Shown piece after piece: positions 46,936 to 59,756 of a stretch of 64,000 bases of DNA. The number at the start of each line of letters is the position of its first letter. Within the stretch, counting starts at the first letter, position 1. The notes beneath the pieces are model-generated. The model did not search any database, was not told where the DNA came from, and worked only from the letters and a program-made list of their open reading frames with translations. The stretch comes from Oscarella lobularis (lineage: Eukaryota > Porifera > Homoscleromorpha > Homosclerophorida > Oscarellidae): positions 1,612,001 through 1,676,000 of the forward strand of contig NC_089189.1 in assembly GCF_947507565.1 (NCBI RefSeq), read 5' to 3'. The translations under genes were made by a program, and so were the position numbers.

Positions 46936-48047
46936 CCACGTGATCGACGTCGTGGCATATGCCGGCAGTGAGAAGATGAATCATTCCATACATCTAAAAA
47001 GAAATCAATAGAAATGTTCATCCAAAGAGATACATAATCTCCTCACACCATTTGAATGACGCAAAAGCAATGCCGCGAAAATTGTGAAAGGGATTGTTCC
47101 TGTAGTTTTCTTGAACACACAGCTAGAAACACAGAGATACACAGGCATTCTCCCCTATTCCCCTTTCCCCTTACCAGCCAGCGTTTCAAAACAATGGCAT
47201 TCATAGAGAATCCATTCACAAAACCCAGCTCGTCGTACATATGCTCCATGGAATAGACACAGCATCTACATAAGAAGAATAAACAATCAACAATAAAAAT
47301 ATTTTACCTCCCAAGTTCAATTGACCTCATTCGCTTCCCAGTGCCAAATATCAAACGTCGGCTTCTTGACGTATTCTCGCCTTTCCTCTTAGAGTGTGTA
47401 CTAAAAAGAAAAAAATCAGCAATTGACTTTACCTCAAGGTTGTGACTACCTTTGGATAAGAAGGCACTTTGCCTTTCAAGGAAAGAAACGATCGCGACTC
47501 CAAACTGTGAAGGCAATTGTAGCAGCGTGGAGACGAGATAGAACTACGGACCATCATCAAAAATAAATAAATTGATAATTATAAACGTACCCTCGTCTCA
47601 TTAGTTCGGCCAAGTCCGCTTTGCATTTGTCGATTTCAACTCCTTTGAGACCGACGACTGTAATAGAAATTTTTATATAAGATTAATTATTTAATTGAAT
47701 AAAGAGCTTTTCTCTCGCCTGAGGCTCTCTGTTCCAAATGAGTCATTCTTCTCTTCAAATCCTCTTTCAATTCGGCCACTTCAAACGCCCTAGTAGTGTG
47801 TACGGGGGAGAAACCACTGAATGACAACGTCTCGCTCTAATCTTTCGCACTGTACCGAGAAAATTCTGCCGCGACGCGATCAAAACGTCGTTGAACACTT
47901 CGCCGACGTCTCCTGAAGTGAACGATCGTTCGAGCTCGTTCGAAAGCGTCGTTGCGTACCGGAATCGTCCGTCGTTATCGTGAGAACGTAAGGATTGCTA
48001 GGATGCGAGCGGATGCTAATTAGAAAGGGAGAGGAAACAGTTGCCAT
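46936..48047 (-). pseudogene. PDE9A: PDE9A N-terminal two-thirds fragment
   Basis: Minus strand from ATG at 48045-48047: SHPSNPYVLTITTDDS, GDVGEVFNDVLIASRQNFL, FEVAELKEDLKRRMTHLE, LKGVEIDKCKADLAELMRR, KGKVPSYPK, KKPTFDIWHWEANE, LEHMYDELGFVNGFSMNAI, SRHCFCVIQM and TAGICHDVDHVG. These follow cGMP-specific phosphodiesterase 9A through the first metal-binding HD motif of the catalytic domain. The NNPFHNFRH word is reduced, and everything after HDVDHVG is replaced by ANKHD1 sequence within the same exon. The remaining metal ligands are therefore missing and the copy cannot be an active PDE. Confidence 0.8.
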
Positions 48048-48840
48048 CTTGCCTTTGAGAATTCGCAGGCAGCGACGGCGAAACGACGGCGAAACGACGA
48101 CGAGATCACCATTTCGAGACGCCAAACTGATCGACGACCATCTAATAAAGAACGCAAGCGATCGAGTTAGGGAAGAAACGATTCGTTCGTACAACGGCGC
48201 CCAGCGGCGCCCAGCAGGTCCTTGAAGTCGCGCGTTGCACAGCTCGCCGAAACGACGACCTATACTCGCGTAACGAGCACGTAACGTTGCCCATTATTTT
48301 CTGTTGGGACAGCGGAGCCTGCGTGACTTTCTTGCGTTGCTTACGGCCGCTTGGACGCTTCCCGCTTCCCTGCCATTCCACGTAGATTCGTTTCTCGGCG
48401 GCGTTGCGCGATGCTCCCCTTCCCATCGTGTGGCCGTTCGCAATTGATAGCGCGGTGTACTGCGTCTACGTACGCAATACAGTTTCATTCATTTGATTCG
48501 ATCAGCACGTGATCGGTTATTTTATCCCCCGCGGACGTCAGCGCACGTGCCACATTTTTATTTCAGAGAAGAAAGAGCTAAAAGTGAATTCAAAATAAAC
48601 AATATAAACGGAAGTGACGAACACCTCAAAACAACGGCGCAAAGGAGACGAGGCAAAGAAAACACGTGCGTGCACAACACCCACCCATTGAGACAAAAAC
48701 GAAAGTAAAATAGATAAGGCGGCAACTCGCTCAAATCAACATTCCTTAGCTTTCAACTCAAAAGCCTTGAGAAAAAAATAAAAAATAAATACGTACATAA
48801 TTTCTTATTTATCTATTGATTTCACCCGACACAATTCCTT
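48048..48840. other. No confident gene
   Basis: A minus frame (48142-48426) begins MGRGASRNAAEKRIYVEW and is basic; it may be a first exon but no partner is known. GC-rich around 48.2-48.5 kb. Confidence 0.35.
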
Positions 48841-48962
48841 GCATTGCGTCTGCGCCGCCGAAACGCAATACAATCCGTGCGTTGTCACGGCGCGCTTGTC
48901 CAATTCCGCGATGCATTTCTCGGACGAGCAGGGGAATCGGAAATCAAACATCCTATGGAAGA
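48841..48962 (-). CDS. Cys-rich exon, unrecognised
   Basis: A minus-strand stretch reads FRFPCSSEKCIAELDKRA then TTHGLYCVSAAQTQCKELC, with five cysteines in 40 residues. It looks like an extracellular disulfide-rich piece. No neighbouring exon could be joined to it. Confidence 0.25.
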
Positions 48963-49949
48963 TCCAGTCACTATACGTATGTATATTTTATAATTAATAT
49001 CTAAACTAACACATACACTACTTTAGCAAGCGCACTATTTTCTGTAGTGTAGGAAAACTGAGAACTGAAACTACGACGGCTTATGAGGAATCAGAAGACT
49101 TGAACCTCATTGAAAAACTAATTAAAAACCACGTACCGGTATTTTCCGTCCAGAGAGTCTTACTCAGAAGTAGACGTCATCGTTCGCCTGGCGACGAGGT
49201 GTAAAGCACATCAGATTTGATCGTCTGGTGCGACGACAATTGCCCGAGCAGAACTTGAATTCTTCCATGACGTTCACAAGTGAACCAATCCCGTTCTCCT
49301 CTTCCTCCTCTTCCTCCTCCGGTGCCGCTAGACGTCGGCATCAAGTAGGATTGTGGTAGAACGGCTGGCTGATCTTCCTCTATCGGCGAAGTCTAGCATC
49401 CGTGCTATTATTAAATCAATCATTTAGCTTTCATTTGAGTCTTACTGCATCCATCGTCTGCTCATCTTAATCAAATAAAACGCGCTGCTTAGCTGCCGAG
49501 TCCTTCTTCTTCTGACTGCGGGAACGTCTCTTCTTTGACTATCACACACTCCCATATACAAAAGATGTACAGTTATATATCTCTGTCCTTACAGCTGACG
49601 ATTGAAGTGACAGCCTTGCACGCTAAAATAAATCACTATTAGCCCAGCAGTACGCGACTCCTATTCCTATTCCTTACCTCAAGTTTCAATGACAAGGGAG
49701 TCTCTTCAAGCTTTTGCTGCACAAAAAAAAGAACACAAGATACGAGTCCAGTCGAAAACAAAGAGAGCACCGTTTTAGATGTCTAAAAATTACTTTCTTT
49801 TTTTTCGGGATTTTAGCAATTTAATTTAATGTAATTGCCAATCGTTCGCACGCTTCAAAAACAAGCCAAATAACCGAACAGAAAGAAAATAGTCCCCCCA
49901 AAACAAAACAGAGACATAGGGTCCCTTTTTTAGACGTTACTAATTAACG
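48963..49949. other. No recognisable gene
   Basis: Includes a CTCTTCCTCCTCTTCCTCCT tract at about 49298-49319. Possibly contains 3' UTR of the cyclin gene to the right. Confidence 0.4.
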
Positions 49950-51093
49950 TTAGGGGCGTCTCTTCTCATACGACAAACACTTTTCCGTGTCTGACTTGAT
50001 GAGAAGCTCCGCCTCGCCTCGACAGGACATACTCATTTGACAACGTCGATGACGAATCCGGGCTTTCTCCTTGGAGTTACACGATCCTCTTCGCCGGAAC
50101 TGCTCAGTCAGAGATGGCTTTGTGTCGAGCCAGTCGCTCCTGCTTGAGAAAAACTCTTGGACTTCTTCGAAACATATGGACAATTCCCGTCCAGGAATCT
50201 AATTAATTTATGATAATTTATTTATTTTTTAAAATGATGTCTAACGTGACAAGCCGTCTGAAGACTCAAACTGACTGTCAGCCAATTGAATTCCGGCAGT
50301 TGCTTGCACTCAGTCATAAACAGAGCAAGACCCAAAGTAGAAGCCTAAAAGAGACACATGTTCAAAAATAAACATATAAATTAATTAAAGATATTTTTCT
50401 TTATTACCCTATACATCAAAAATCGATAATCTTGGGCACAGAATTGAAGTCGTCGAACAAGGGCGCGAAGATGCTCCTCATGCGTTCGACGCGTTCCCTT
50501 CAGAAATTCGCCCGCCTTCAAGGACGCCATGCAAAACTAAAATTAATTAGGAGTTGTCACACAAAAGGCCACGCCCCCGTTTTTTTCTCAAACATACTTG
50601 AATGAAGTGAAGCGGAGTGATCGCGTTCGCGTCGAAATAGAGTTTTTTCAGCACGACGAGCTTCATTAGAACGATATCGGACGCCGAGAACTGGTAGTCG
50701 CATAGGCGCGCGATTATTTTCGACGATACGGATAGCGCTTCCTAAACGCGTCGCGTGGGGAAAATCGACTACAGTACCGGTACACCCCCCACGCGACTCG
50801 ACGAAAAAACGCGTCTACCTTGCTTTCTTGCGTCGTTTTTGCCGCGATGTAGTAGCACGCGGCAGCGAGACACTTGAGGTCTTTGACCTGAGAGAAAGAG
50901 CTAGGAATCGTTGGGAAAAGTGAACGAGCGATCGACCCCGAGCGATTCTTACGCAGACGATGCCCAAGAAGCGATCTAAGAGAGAGATGGCGAACATGAG
51001 CGATTTGGGTGTGCTGTGAAATCGGCCGGAGAGCCATGTGACGGTCGCTTCGCGTAAAAAGCCGAGGTGTTTGGCGCGATCGTAGGCCGACAT
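49950..51093 (-). CDS. Cyclin G/I-like protein, six exons
   Basis: Minus strand: exon 1 50953-51093 (MSAYDRAKHLGFLREATV then LMFAISLLDRFLGIVC), exon 2 50819-50887 (VKDLKCLAAACYYIAAK), exon 3 50598-50741 (LCDYQFSASDIVLMKLVVL), exon 4 about 50408-50538, exon 5 about 50243-50345 (LGLALFMTECKQLPEFNW), exon 6 to a TAA at 49950-49952. Borders and phases agree and the frame is open throughout. The N-terminal cyclin box has the LLDRFL and LAAACYYIAAK words of the G/I group. The short N-terminus lacks a destruction box. The C-terminal exon is Ser/Arg-rich. It is one of the few genes here that looks complete. Confidence 0.7.
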
Positions 51094-51278
51094 CTGGCGA
51101 AGTATGACGCGCGGCCCGGCAATATGACTGCGTTCGCGAATGAGTGTACGAACAACCGGGCGCGATTTCTATTGGCCGACGCGAAGCGAGGAAAGACAGA
51201 GGAGCCTCAAGTTGCCTACAACTTGTAGGCTGCGACGTCGTCACGCCCCTTCGTTGGTCCGGGACTAGAACCAACACG

Positions 51279-51297
51279 CCCCCCCCCCCCCCCCCCC
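51279..51297. repeat. C19 homopolymer
   Basis: Nineteen C in a row just upstream of the FUT8 start. Length is likely to be unreliable in the assembly. Confidence 0.9.
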
Positions 51298-51339
51298 AAC
51301 GACCGGGAAGTGACAAGGAAGTCTCCTACCTCAAGTTCC

Positions 51340-52465
51340 ATGGCGGCTCGACGTACTCTTCTCATCGGGCTCGTCATTTTAACCATCTGGATGCTTTCCG
51401 TCTATCGCGGTAGCGTTTTCGTCAGCCGATTGACCGAGCAAGAAGACGCCGCCGGATGCGGAACAGGCACAATCCGACTCGCCTATTTGGAAAGACGAGT
51501 TCGAGAGGAAGTCGATCGTCTGAAAAACGAACAGGCATCGTGTACGCCTCAGCAGCGTCATCGATCGCCAACGCCAAAACTCAAACCAAGATCGAGTGAA
51601 AAACTCGAAGCGAACGAGAAGTCGGAGCGAAGGAGAGACGAAGCGCAAGACTCGATCGCGAAGCGCGCCATCCCATCGACGACTCGACTCGCCGACGCAA
51701 AATCAAACATTTCGAAAAAATTTGACGTCATCGCGCTACGACGTCTAGAAAGGACGGTCGTGAACTGGTGGAAAACGATTCAGTACGAGACGAGCCAAGC
51801 GGACGAGAAGACGACGAAAAGGAAAAAATTCGTTGGCATATCGGCCGATCATCTCCACAACGTCCTAATCGACGTCGCTCGCTTGAGAAAGGCGAGTCGA
51901 TTGGACCAGCGAGAGGAAGTCGAGACGGCGACGAGCGCGGTTCAGGAGCGCTTTCGACTGCGTCAGAATCCGCCTTCGTGTGAGAAAGACGTGAAACGAT
52001 TGGCGTGCTCGATGAATAAGATGTGCGGCTTCGGCTGTCAGGTGCATCACGTCGCCTATTGCTTTCTGCTCGCTCACGGCTTGGGTCGCGTGTTCGTGCT
52101 CGCCTCCGACATGTGGTCGTATAATCGAGGCGGACGCGGTTGGATCGACGTGTTCAAGCCGGTTTCGTTGTCGTGTGAAATGAAGTTTGCTGACGATCGG
52201 AGCTTACCCGCGTATAATCCGAAGACGTATGATCCCGATGCGCCTGTCGTTCGGGCGCACTTCATCGATAATTACGTTAAAAATAATCCTCCGTATTTGC
52301 CGTTTGTTATTCCCACTGATTTGGCAAATGTCGTTCAGCATTTTCATCGTATACCCGGTCTCTGGTTTCTCGGGCAAATCGTTTCCTATTTATTGAGACT
52401 CAATGGCGATATGCAAAACTTCATCGACGACCTGAAAACGTCTATTGGATTCACAGTTTATTTGG
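51340..52465 (+). pseudogene. FUT8: FUT8 alpha-1,6-fucosyltransferase, N-terminal part
   Basis: ATG at 51340. The start has a type II signal anchor (LLIGLVILTIWMLSVY), a coiled stem, then DVKRLACSMNKMCGFGCQ, HHVAYCFLLAHGLGRVFVL, NNPPYLPFVIP, FHRIPGLWFLGQIVSYLLR. This fits FUT8, which adds core fucose to N-glycans in the Golgi. It is a single open exon of 375 codons ending TTTGG|GTAAGG. The next expected words (GVHVRRTDKVGTE and the rest of the catalytic domain with the SH3 part) are not present: at 52467 the second nuclease-kinase unit starts, and beyond it lies WDR33. The last residues (IGFTVYLG) no longer match. Confidence 0.8.
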
Positions 52466-52466
52466 G

Positions 52467-54336
52467 TAAGGAAAAGTTGGGAAGGGGAGCAAGAAAAAGT
52501 CACACATACACACACCCACACACAGACAGAGGGGAGAAAGTCAAAACTACAAAACACATAGGTAGTCTACACACAGGTGAAAACATATTCACTATTCGCT
52601 ACAGTAGGACTCTTACCAGATACAACGAGATCAAAATACAAAAAATGAACACCGAAAATGAGTACGAGTGGCTCGTTCCTCCTGCTCCTATTTCAGCAAT
52701 GGCTCGATAACTTCATTCAAAAGGTATTGATCATGGTCAACTGCCAGGGGCGGTGGATTAGTACGGAGCACTTCTTCATGCCAGACCTCTTTCATATTGA
52801 GGTTTTCTGGATATGACTTCTTTCCATCCAATCCAGACATTTCAAAATCAATCAATGCAATTTTGTTATCTTCTCGGACCAGGATATTACGAGGATGCAA
52901 ATCGCCGTGGACCATCTTCTGTGAGTGCAGCAATTGACAGCACTTTTTAATTTCCTTTAAAACCTTCCGCTTATCTTCAGAGGTGGTGACATTTCCTTTC
53001 ACAAATTGATCCAACGGTTGGCCAGACAGAATGGGCATAACAGCCACGTCTACTTTAGTATATTCATTGCCCATTGTTGAAACGCCGTAAAGCTCCGGCG
53101 CATAACCGTTTTTGTGGCAAAAATCATGAACATCCGAGCCATATGTGGTGCCAGAAGGAGCAAATTTGACGACAACTGACTGACTTCCAGCGGTGGCCTG
53201 ATACGTCGTATTCCGAATGTGTTTAGTGAAGACTAGCTCTTCTTCCTTGTCAGTGTTCCTGAACTTGAATTGCAGAGGAAGAGGCAGAAGACATTTTACG
53301 TCTCGAGAATTTTCAAATGACAATATAAGTGAGTGAAGGCGGCGAAGAATCTTCTCAAAATCAGAGTAGAGATCAAAGTTGGGACAAAGTTTTGAGGTGG
53401 CAACTCTCAGTTCTCCTCCCGTCGGCACAGAGCATGCCCCATAGATTTGACAAGTAGCCTCACTACTGATAGTGAAAAGAATGCAAGGAAAGCCGCATTG
53501 CGTGCTATCAGGTACTGCAAACCTTCTTGCAGCAACGTATCCACCGATAACTTGGGTCTTTGGGTCTCCCACCCCTCCCTTTACCTTGATCTCTCCCAGA
53601 GTCCTTGCATACCGCAGATCATGTCTTGTGAAAACACCAACATCAACTTTCGTTGGTCTGTCGTTACGGTAAGTCTTTTGATTGATTATAGTCATCCCAG
53701 GGAAGATCGCCTGTAACGCATCGACGATGCTTTCATTCAACAGATATTCCTCTGGATAGGGCCGGCTTCTAAAGTCTTGGGCAATTTTACAGAAATCTGG
53801 TAAACTGTAATTGCTGTCGAAATTGGTTTCAGGAAAGCTGTAGAAGAACGTGGCGGGAATGCCTAATTCGTTTTGGCGCAGAAAGGTGTTTGAATACTCC
53901 TTGCTCTTTGCAATTGCACTAACCCTAAAGTACTCTTCATTAGCAAAATATGCCTGTGCAATACAAATGATTACGCTTTCTTCTTCAAAATGTCACCCTC
54001 GGACTCATCTCCGTCAGAGGACACTTCCTCTTCGTAGTCCTCCAAAAGACGTGGCCTTTTAACTGCGCAAAAAAATAGCAAAGCTACAGTGTAGCAATAG
54101 TAGAACATCGTCATATACCATCACGTTTTGGCCTTTGACCTTAAAAAAAAAATGATGCCATTTCTGTCATCCAAAAAGAACACCATTAATTAAACTAACC
54201 TTGCTCAAAAATGACCTTCAATTTTTTTCTATCCGAGGGAGTCAACTTCTCTATGTCTTCGATAAGTTTTACGACATTGACATCGGCCATTGCAGATCTA
54301 GAAAGAAGTCAATAATGGAGCCTCCCAAATCGGCAG
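52467..54336. mobile_element. Duplicated nuclease-kinase unit, copy 2
   Basis: Second copy of the unit at 33688-35562. The left edge starts within the GT of the FUT8 splice donor (GG|GTAAGG), and the right edge ends CGGCAG before unrelated GC-rich sequence. The two copies are alike over their full length including introns and flanks, so the duplication is recent relative to the decayed genes around it. Confidence 0.8.
52688..54290 (-). CDS. PD-(D/E)XK nuclease fused to a protein kinase, copy 2
   Basis: Same exon plan as copy 1, from ATG at 54288-54290 to 52688, with long exon to the end of the gene. It keeps the nuclease core (GEIKVKGG) and the kinase words MVHGDLHPRNILV and LIDFEMSG. A middle exon carries YFRVSAIAKSKEYSN and FYSFPETNFDSNY. 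The gene looks whole. Both copies lie on the minus strand about 18.8 kb apart. Confidence 0.75.
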
Positions 54337-54605
54337 TGCGGCGAAGAAACCGCTGATCCGCCCGGGCCCGGCGACCCAACAAGGGCCCCCACCTAAAGTC
54401 GGACACGATACCCGATCGAGCACCAGATCCGACCTAATCTATCGCGATCGCTAATCCATCGCGATCGCATTCGCAGCGAGGAAGGGGCAACCGACGAAAA
54501 AGGACAAAAGAGCAATCGGATCGATCGATCGATCGATCGATCGATCGATCGAACTTACTTGGTCACGGCAGAGGAGAGAACGACCTTTCGAGACAGTCGA
54601 GATCG
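54337..54605. repeat. (ATCG)n tract and GC-rich spacer
   Basis: About eight GATC/ATCG units at 54519-54552 between the nuclease-kinase unit and the WDR33 piece. No gene seen. Confidence 0.8.
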
Positions 54606-54607
54606 GT

Positions 54608-55254
54608 ATGAGCTCCTCTCAAGTCCGACTCGCGAAGGCAGCCGATAACTTCTGCGCATGCACGTTACGTCCCACTTCCCTGATATCTCGCCTGAGCCTA
54701 GGCTCGAGCAGAGATAGAGAAGGACTGGCTTCTAACGGGAGCAAGCTATTCGACATACGAACGATGAGGGAGATACAAAAGTTTCGAGGACCTCACAAAA
54801 GAGAGGCAACAAGTTAGTAGTACATACCATATAGAAAGATAAGGACAGCCGTAATTAAGTATTATTTCTATAGCTGCTGCATGGCATCCTGTACATGAAA
54901 GCCTTTTAGCCAGCGGAGGCTCAGACGGCTCAATTCTTTTCTGGGTGGCAGGGTAAATAATAATAATTTTATTTAATTAATTACATATTTATGATTTGTT
55001 TTAGGTGCGACAAGGAAGTCGGTTGTATGGAGAATGCTCACGATGGCATGGTGTGGAGTCTTCACTCTTGCCTGGCATCCGCTTGGCCATCTTCTTTGCT
55101 CAGGCTCCAACGATCACACAAGCAAATTCTGGGCAAGGAATCGTCCCAGCGTCGACAAGATGAAGGACAAGTACAATACGGGCGGAACGGGGCCCGCCTT
55201 CGACACGAAACGGAAACCGATCTGTCCGTTTCCGGGTCTGCTGCCATCTCCGTG
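54608..55254 (+). pseudogene. WDR33: WDR33 WD40 fragment
   Basis: Three exons: KLFDIRTMREIQKFRGPHK (about 54745-54810), [19 protein letters not shown] (54873-54953) and [17 protein letters not shown], then [20 protein letters not shown] (55004-55254). This is the end of the WD40 propeller of WDR33, which reads the AAUAAA polyadenylation signal within CPSF. A small insertion after MVWSL moves AWHPLGH into another frame. The earlier blades and the long C-terminal collagen-like region are missing. Confidence 0.85.
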
Positions 55255-55870
55255 ACGTCACAACCACACACCTCCATACCCGGATTCGAAGGAGAAATTT
55301 TCGACTCGAGCGGTTTCCTCGCGATGACTCAGTCAAAGCGCCGAAACCGCCGAGCCTTCGTCTCTGAATTTAGCTCGTTACTTTCAGCCACATGGTCATA
55401 ACTTTACCTCCTCCTCCTCGTCCTAGTGGCTCCTCGCGTCGTCCTCCCCTATTGGGAATACTGTAGCCCCGCCCAACCAACGTTGAGCCCTTGTCGCGTC
55501 GAATTTCGTCCGATGGTACTGGCGTAGATCCCGTATCGAGATTTAATTACAATTCTCCGCCTCCTCCGCGCACTTTACGCGAGATAATAGGAGGTAGTGT
55601 CCCGGACGGTGAAAAGTCTAATCATCGGGGCGGGGATTTCTCGTGATCGAACAATCTACGTCTACGCATGCTCAAGGTTCTTTTTTTCTTTTTGCTATTA
55701 TTCGTCTTTGAAGCCGGCTGCCTGCTCCACGACCACTTGGCGCTTGATCGCAAACGAAAAACAGCACTTTTCGTCGGTCACCTGCAACGAACCGTGCAAC
55801 GTAGAACGAATTTAGAAGCGTAGTCGTCTTCCTTCGGTCTCGACTCGCTTCACATCGCAAATCGATTCCT
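55255..55870. other. No recognisable gene
   Basis: GC-rich with short frames on both strands. Separates the WDR33 piece from the TRIO-like gene. Confidence 0.4.
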
Positions 55871-57371
55871 TTTCCACCTAGAAAATCGTGGCCTTTTCGA
55901 CGGCGACGACGAATTGGATCCTCGTGGACCGCCAATCGCCGCCGCTCACGGTTCGAAAAAGGCAAAAACGAAACGTTCGCCCGCTAACGATCGATCGATC
56001 GATCGATCTGAATAGAGAACGAATCGAATTGAACGACGTTCTGGGCCTGTTACAATCCCGTCTAGCCATTTCAGACGCCTCTAATGGAAGGGGAGGCGGA
56101 GTGGGATGGGAAGTTTTTGCACACAGTTCTACAGTACGTACACTGTACCCTTTCGCGAAGGCGAAAAAAAGGAAGAAGGGCTCATTGTAGCACGCTATTA
56201 GTTTTAGGCGGTCGCGACAAGAACGGTGCGTGGTTAATAACGTTTCCCGGACACCCGGCCGGCGGGCCGTCGTCGAACGGGCTCGTTGACGTTGGACGAT
56301 GTGAAGAAGTTGCTCCTTTTCTTCGTTCAAGTGGCGAGGTATTTGACGGCGCGAAGGCGGGACGCGGAGAAAAAGAAAAGGGAAGGATATTGAAGAATGA
56401 GAAAAGACAGTTGCAATTTGAAGTGAGAATGCTTACGCAATAAAATCAATCAATTAATTAATTAATTGAGACTCTGAAAGACTACGCTATTCTATTCTAT
56501 TATCGGCTCCGGTGAAATTGGATGAGTCGATGAGTCAGCTGAATGAAGATCTCCTCAATCATATAATCACTGTCACTGGATCGAAAAATTCGAAAAGTGA
56601 AAAAAATTAATACCTTATAAATTATTTTCTAATTTTTTTGTTTTAGAATTTTGATCAATTCATGACGGGCGTTCAACAGCTGTTGAAGAAAATTGATGAC
56701 AAGCACAAGGACTTGAGCTCGCGACAGTTTGGCGCCACCACCGTCGTCGAGGCGGAAGAAATGATCAAACTCCATGGAGAAGAACACAGCGAAATCGTCA
56801 AACTTGCCGTTAACGTCCTCCAAATCAAAGGCAAAAGAAAAATAGAATCGCCATGGAAACACCGAAGGGGTTAATTAATTATAATTTGATTTTCTATTTG
56901 CTCAGGTCAAAGTCTTTTGCCAATTGGAACGGCGGATCATTGGACGAGCGGACGGAATTCGCGGAAGTGGCGTCGAGAGGAGTCGTTCAGCTGGCGTCAT
57001 TCAGCTGGCGTCATTCAGCTGGCGTCGTTCAGCCGGCGCTCAGTTTAGGTAACGTGCTTTTCCCCTCCGGCTCCGTCTATAGAAGACATGTTTTTTCCGT
57101 TCCTCTCGACGATTGTCGACGATCTGCGATCGCAGACCGCCGACGTCATGGATCGCTTTAACGCAATCAGTTCCCAATTGGACGCGCGCGAACGCGAGCT
57201 GCGACGCAAGCGAAAGACGAGCACCGGTGCCGGACGTTTTGTGTTGGAATCGGAGGAGGATTCGTCCGACGTCGTTTTTGTGACGCGCGAACGGGCGACG
57301 TATCAACGACGACGATGCGCCGAATGAGATGCAAGATGAAATGCGACTGGCGGCGACGGCGGCCGTTCCGT

Positions 57372-57402
<31 letters not shown>

Positions 57403-58933
57403 CGCATCGATGCTCAAACGATCGACGTCTCTCCGGAACGTTGGAAGTGGAAGCGGACGACGTTGCCGTCGTCGTCAGCACGCCGGAGGATGTCAAGACG
57501 ATGCTCGGCGTTTCGGCGTCAAAAAAGGACGACGATGACGAAGAGGAGGAGACGGACGCCGCCGGCGAGGATGCGAAGGAGATGCGCAAGGCGATGAAGA
57601 AAATTGAGTACGGCGAATGGTCGCGCGTCGTCGAATATTTTGCATATTTTTGCCTTAGCTACGTTTTGGGTGAATTGATTAAGACGGAAGTGGATTACGT
57701 CGCCAAGTTGAGAACGGTTGTGTCAAGGTAAGAAATATGCCAAGGATATGGGATGGTCAGGGGTTGCTATTTTCTTCGTGTTTTTTCGTGTATTTTTGCC
57801 CAGTAAGGTATAGAGGAAGCCCTGCGCTACGTATTCAAAAATCGTCTTTTGACGTCTGCCATGGGCTTGGTCGACAATTATCGTCAGAGTCCCCACCACG
57901 CTCCCGACAAAATGAAATTCACTCTCACCTTCGGTCAGAGCACGGTGAACACGCAGCAATTCGTTCTGCAGCCGGTCGGAAGCGATTCGAGAAAACCAGA
58001 AGAAATGAAACGATTCTCCGTCGACGAAATCAGAGCCCTGCTGCAGAGACAACTCGAGGCGGCGAGAGGTTAGAGAAATTGCGAAGGATTTTTTATCAAT
58101 TTTTATTCTAATCTCGCCTTAGCATTGCAAATTCTGTAATTTGTGTGATAGAAAAAGGACGTTTCATCCTCTGAAAGAAAAAGGAAGTGTCGCCTTTGGC
58201 TCGGCCCATGACATCGAAGACGTTTTCTCTCTCGACGTCGCTGTCGGAATCTGAGAGCAGTGAGGCAACTCGGTATACAGGAAGGGAAAAAACGTATGTA
58301 TTTGATTAAAAATTCACGGGGTGGTGCGTTTTTAGAGATTTTGACATTCAGGCGCCGAGCGTCGAACAAATTCCCGAACACACGATGGCGGTAAAACTGT
58401 ACTGTAGCGCGTAAACCAAACCGTGCGTCATACGCATCTCCCTTACTTTCCAGGGCCCAACCGACTACATCGTCGCCGTTCGCGATTACGTCGCTCGCAC
58501 CGAAAGCGAAGTCTCCGTCCAAGTCGGCCAACGAGTTGAAGAAGTTATAGACGCGGAATCACAACGCGGCTGGGCTCTAGTGTGCACGGAGCCGACCGAG
58601 ACGTCGGGCCAGATGGAAGGATACATCCCCAATCGAATACATTCAACCGGAAAGCACGGCCTCATTCGCTCAGCTACATCCACGCGCATTTCATCTCTAT
58701 CCCAGTGGCCAGCCTCTATAATAAAGAAGGTACTTCTTATTGAAACTCAATAACTAATTGATTTATTGACTATTGATTTATAAAGTCTTCTACAATTGGA
58801 TCAGTCTACAGTGAAAGAAGTCAGTCTTCACAGAGTCTCCAACGTCACGGCGTCGTTGACGTCGACGGTCCGCGCGCCGTACGTCGGCGGGGGTCCCATC
58901 AGTGGGACGAGCTTCCAACGCTTCTGCGCGTCT

Positions 58934-58934
<1 letters not shown>

Positions 58935-58999
<65 letters not shown>
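58935..58999. repeat. (GTC)n trinucleotide tract
   Basis: About 21 GTC/TCG units within the second SH3-bearing exon region of the TRIO-like gene. Depending on frame it would code poly-Ser or poly-Val, or poly-Asp on the minus strand. Confidence 0.95.
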
Positions 59000-59000
<1 letters not shown>

Positions 59001-59755
59001 GCGGTCTTTTCGACGAGGAATGCGTTGTGAGCGTCAGGACTTGGTCGCCGAGGACGAGTCGATGGTGAGCGTCAAGAAAGGACAGAAAGGACAGATTGTC
59101 GTCGGTCAAAGACTGGCGATTGGTTCGCGTTTCGGAATCAGAGACGTCGGACGCGAAAGAGGGCTACATTCCGCTATCGTGTCTTTTAAAGCAGCAGCAG
59201 CAGCAGGCGCCGCCGCCGCCACCGCCCATGACGCCGCCTGTTCCGGCGACGATCGAAGACGAAGAACCAGCGCCGCCTCCGCCCGTTCCAAGTCAATCGT
59301 CATCGTCATTGATGTCAAGAACGTTGTCACAGGCAGCAGACGTAAATGTAATAGAAAAAATAGTATTAATCTTATATCTCAGCTTCCCAAGCTCGTTTTC
59401 GTCGCTCAGGCCGACTTCGAAGCGACGGACGAAAGCCACGTGGACTTGAAACTCGGTCAGCACGTCGAAGTCGTCGGTCGAAGGCTGGTGGATGGTGAGA
59501 ACGTTTGGAAGAAGATCTCAGCGAGGAAGGCTTTGTGCCGGCGAGACTGCTCGCTAAGCGGCTCATACGAGCTCAGCGCGAGTCGAGAACGGGAAGCGTA
59601 CGCACGTCGTCGTCGTCGTCAAGCGTGCGCACGTCGTCGAGGGCGAGCGGACGGGAGATTCACAACGAGACGGCGTTGGTTCAGCGAGTCGACGAATTGA
59701 CGTCGGTTAGGGAAGATGAGGACGTCGAGGAGGAGGAGGCGAGAGCTGAAGTACC

Positions 59756-59756
59756 G

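Noticed and set aside
58828-59109. Minus-strand protein with a long poly-Asp run
   Set aside because: Produced by the GTC tract read backwards; the SH3 segments lie on the plus strand.
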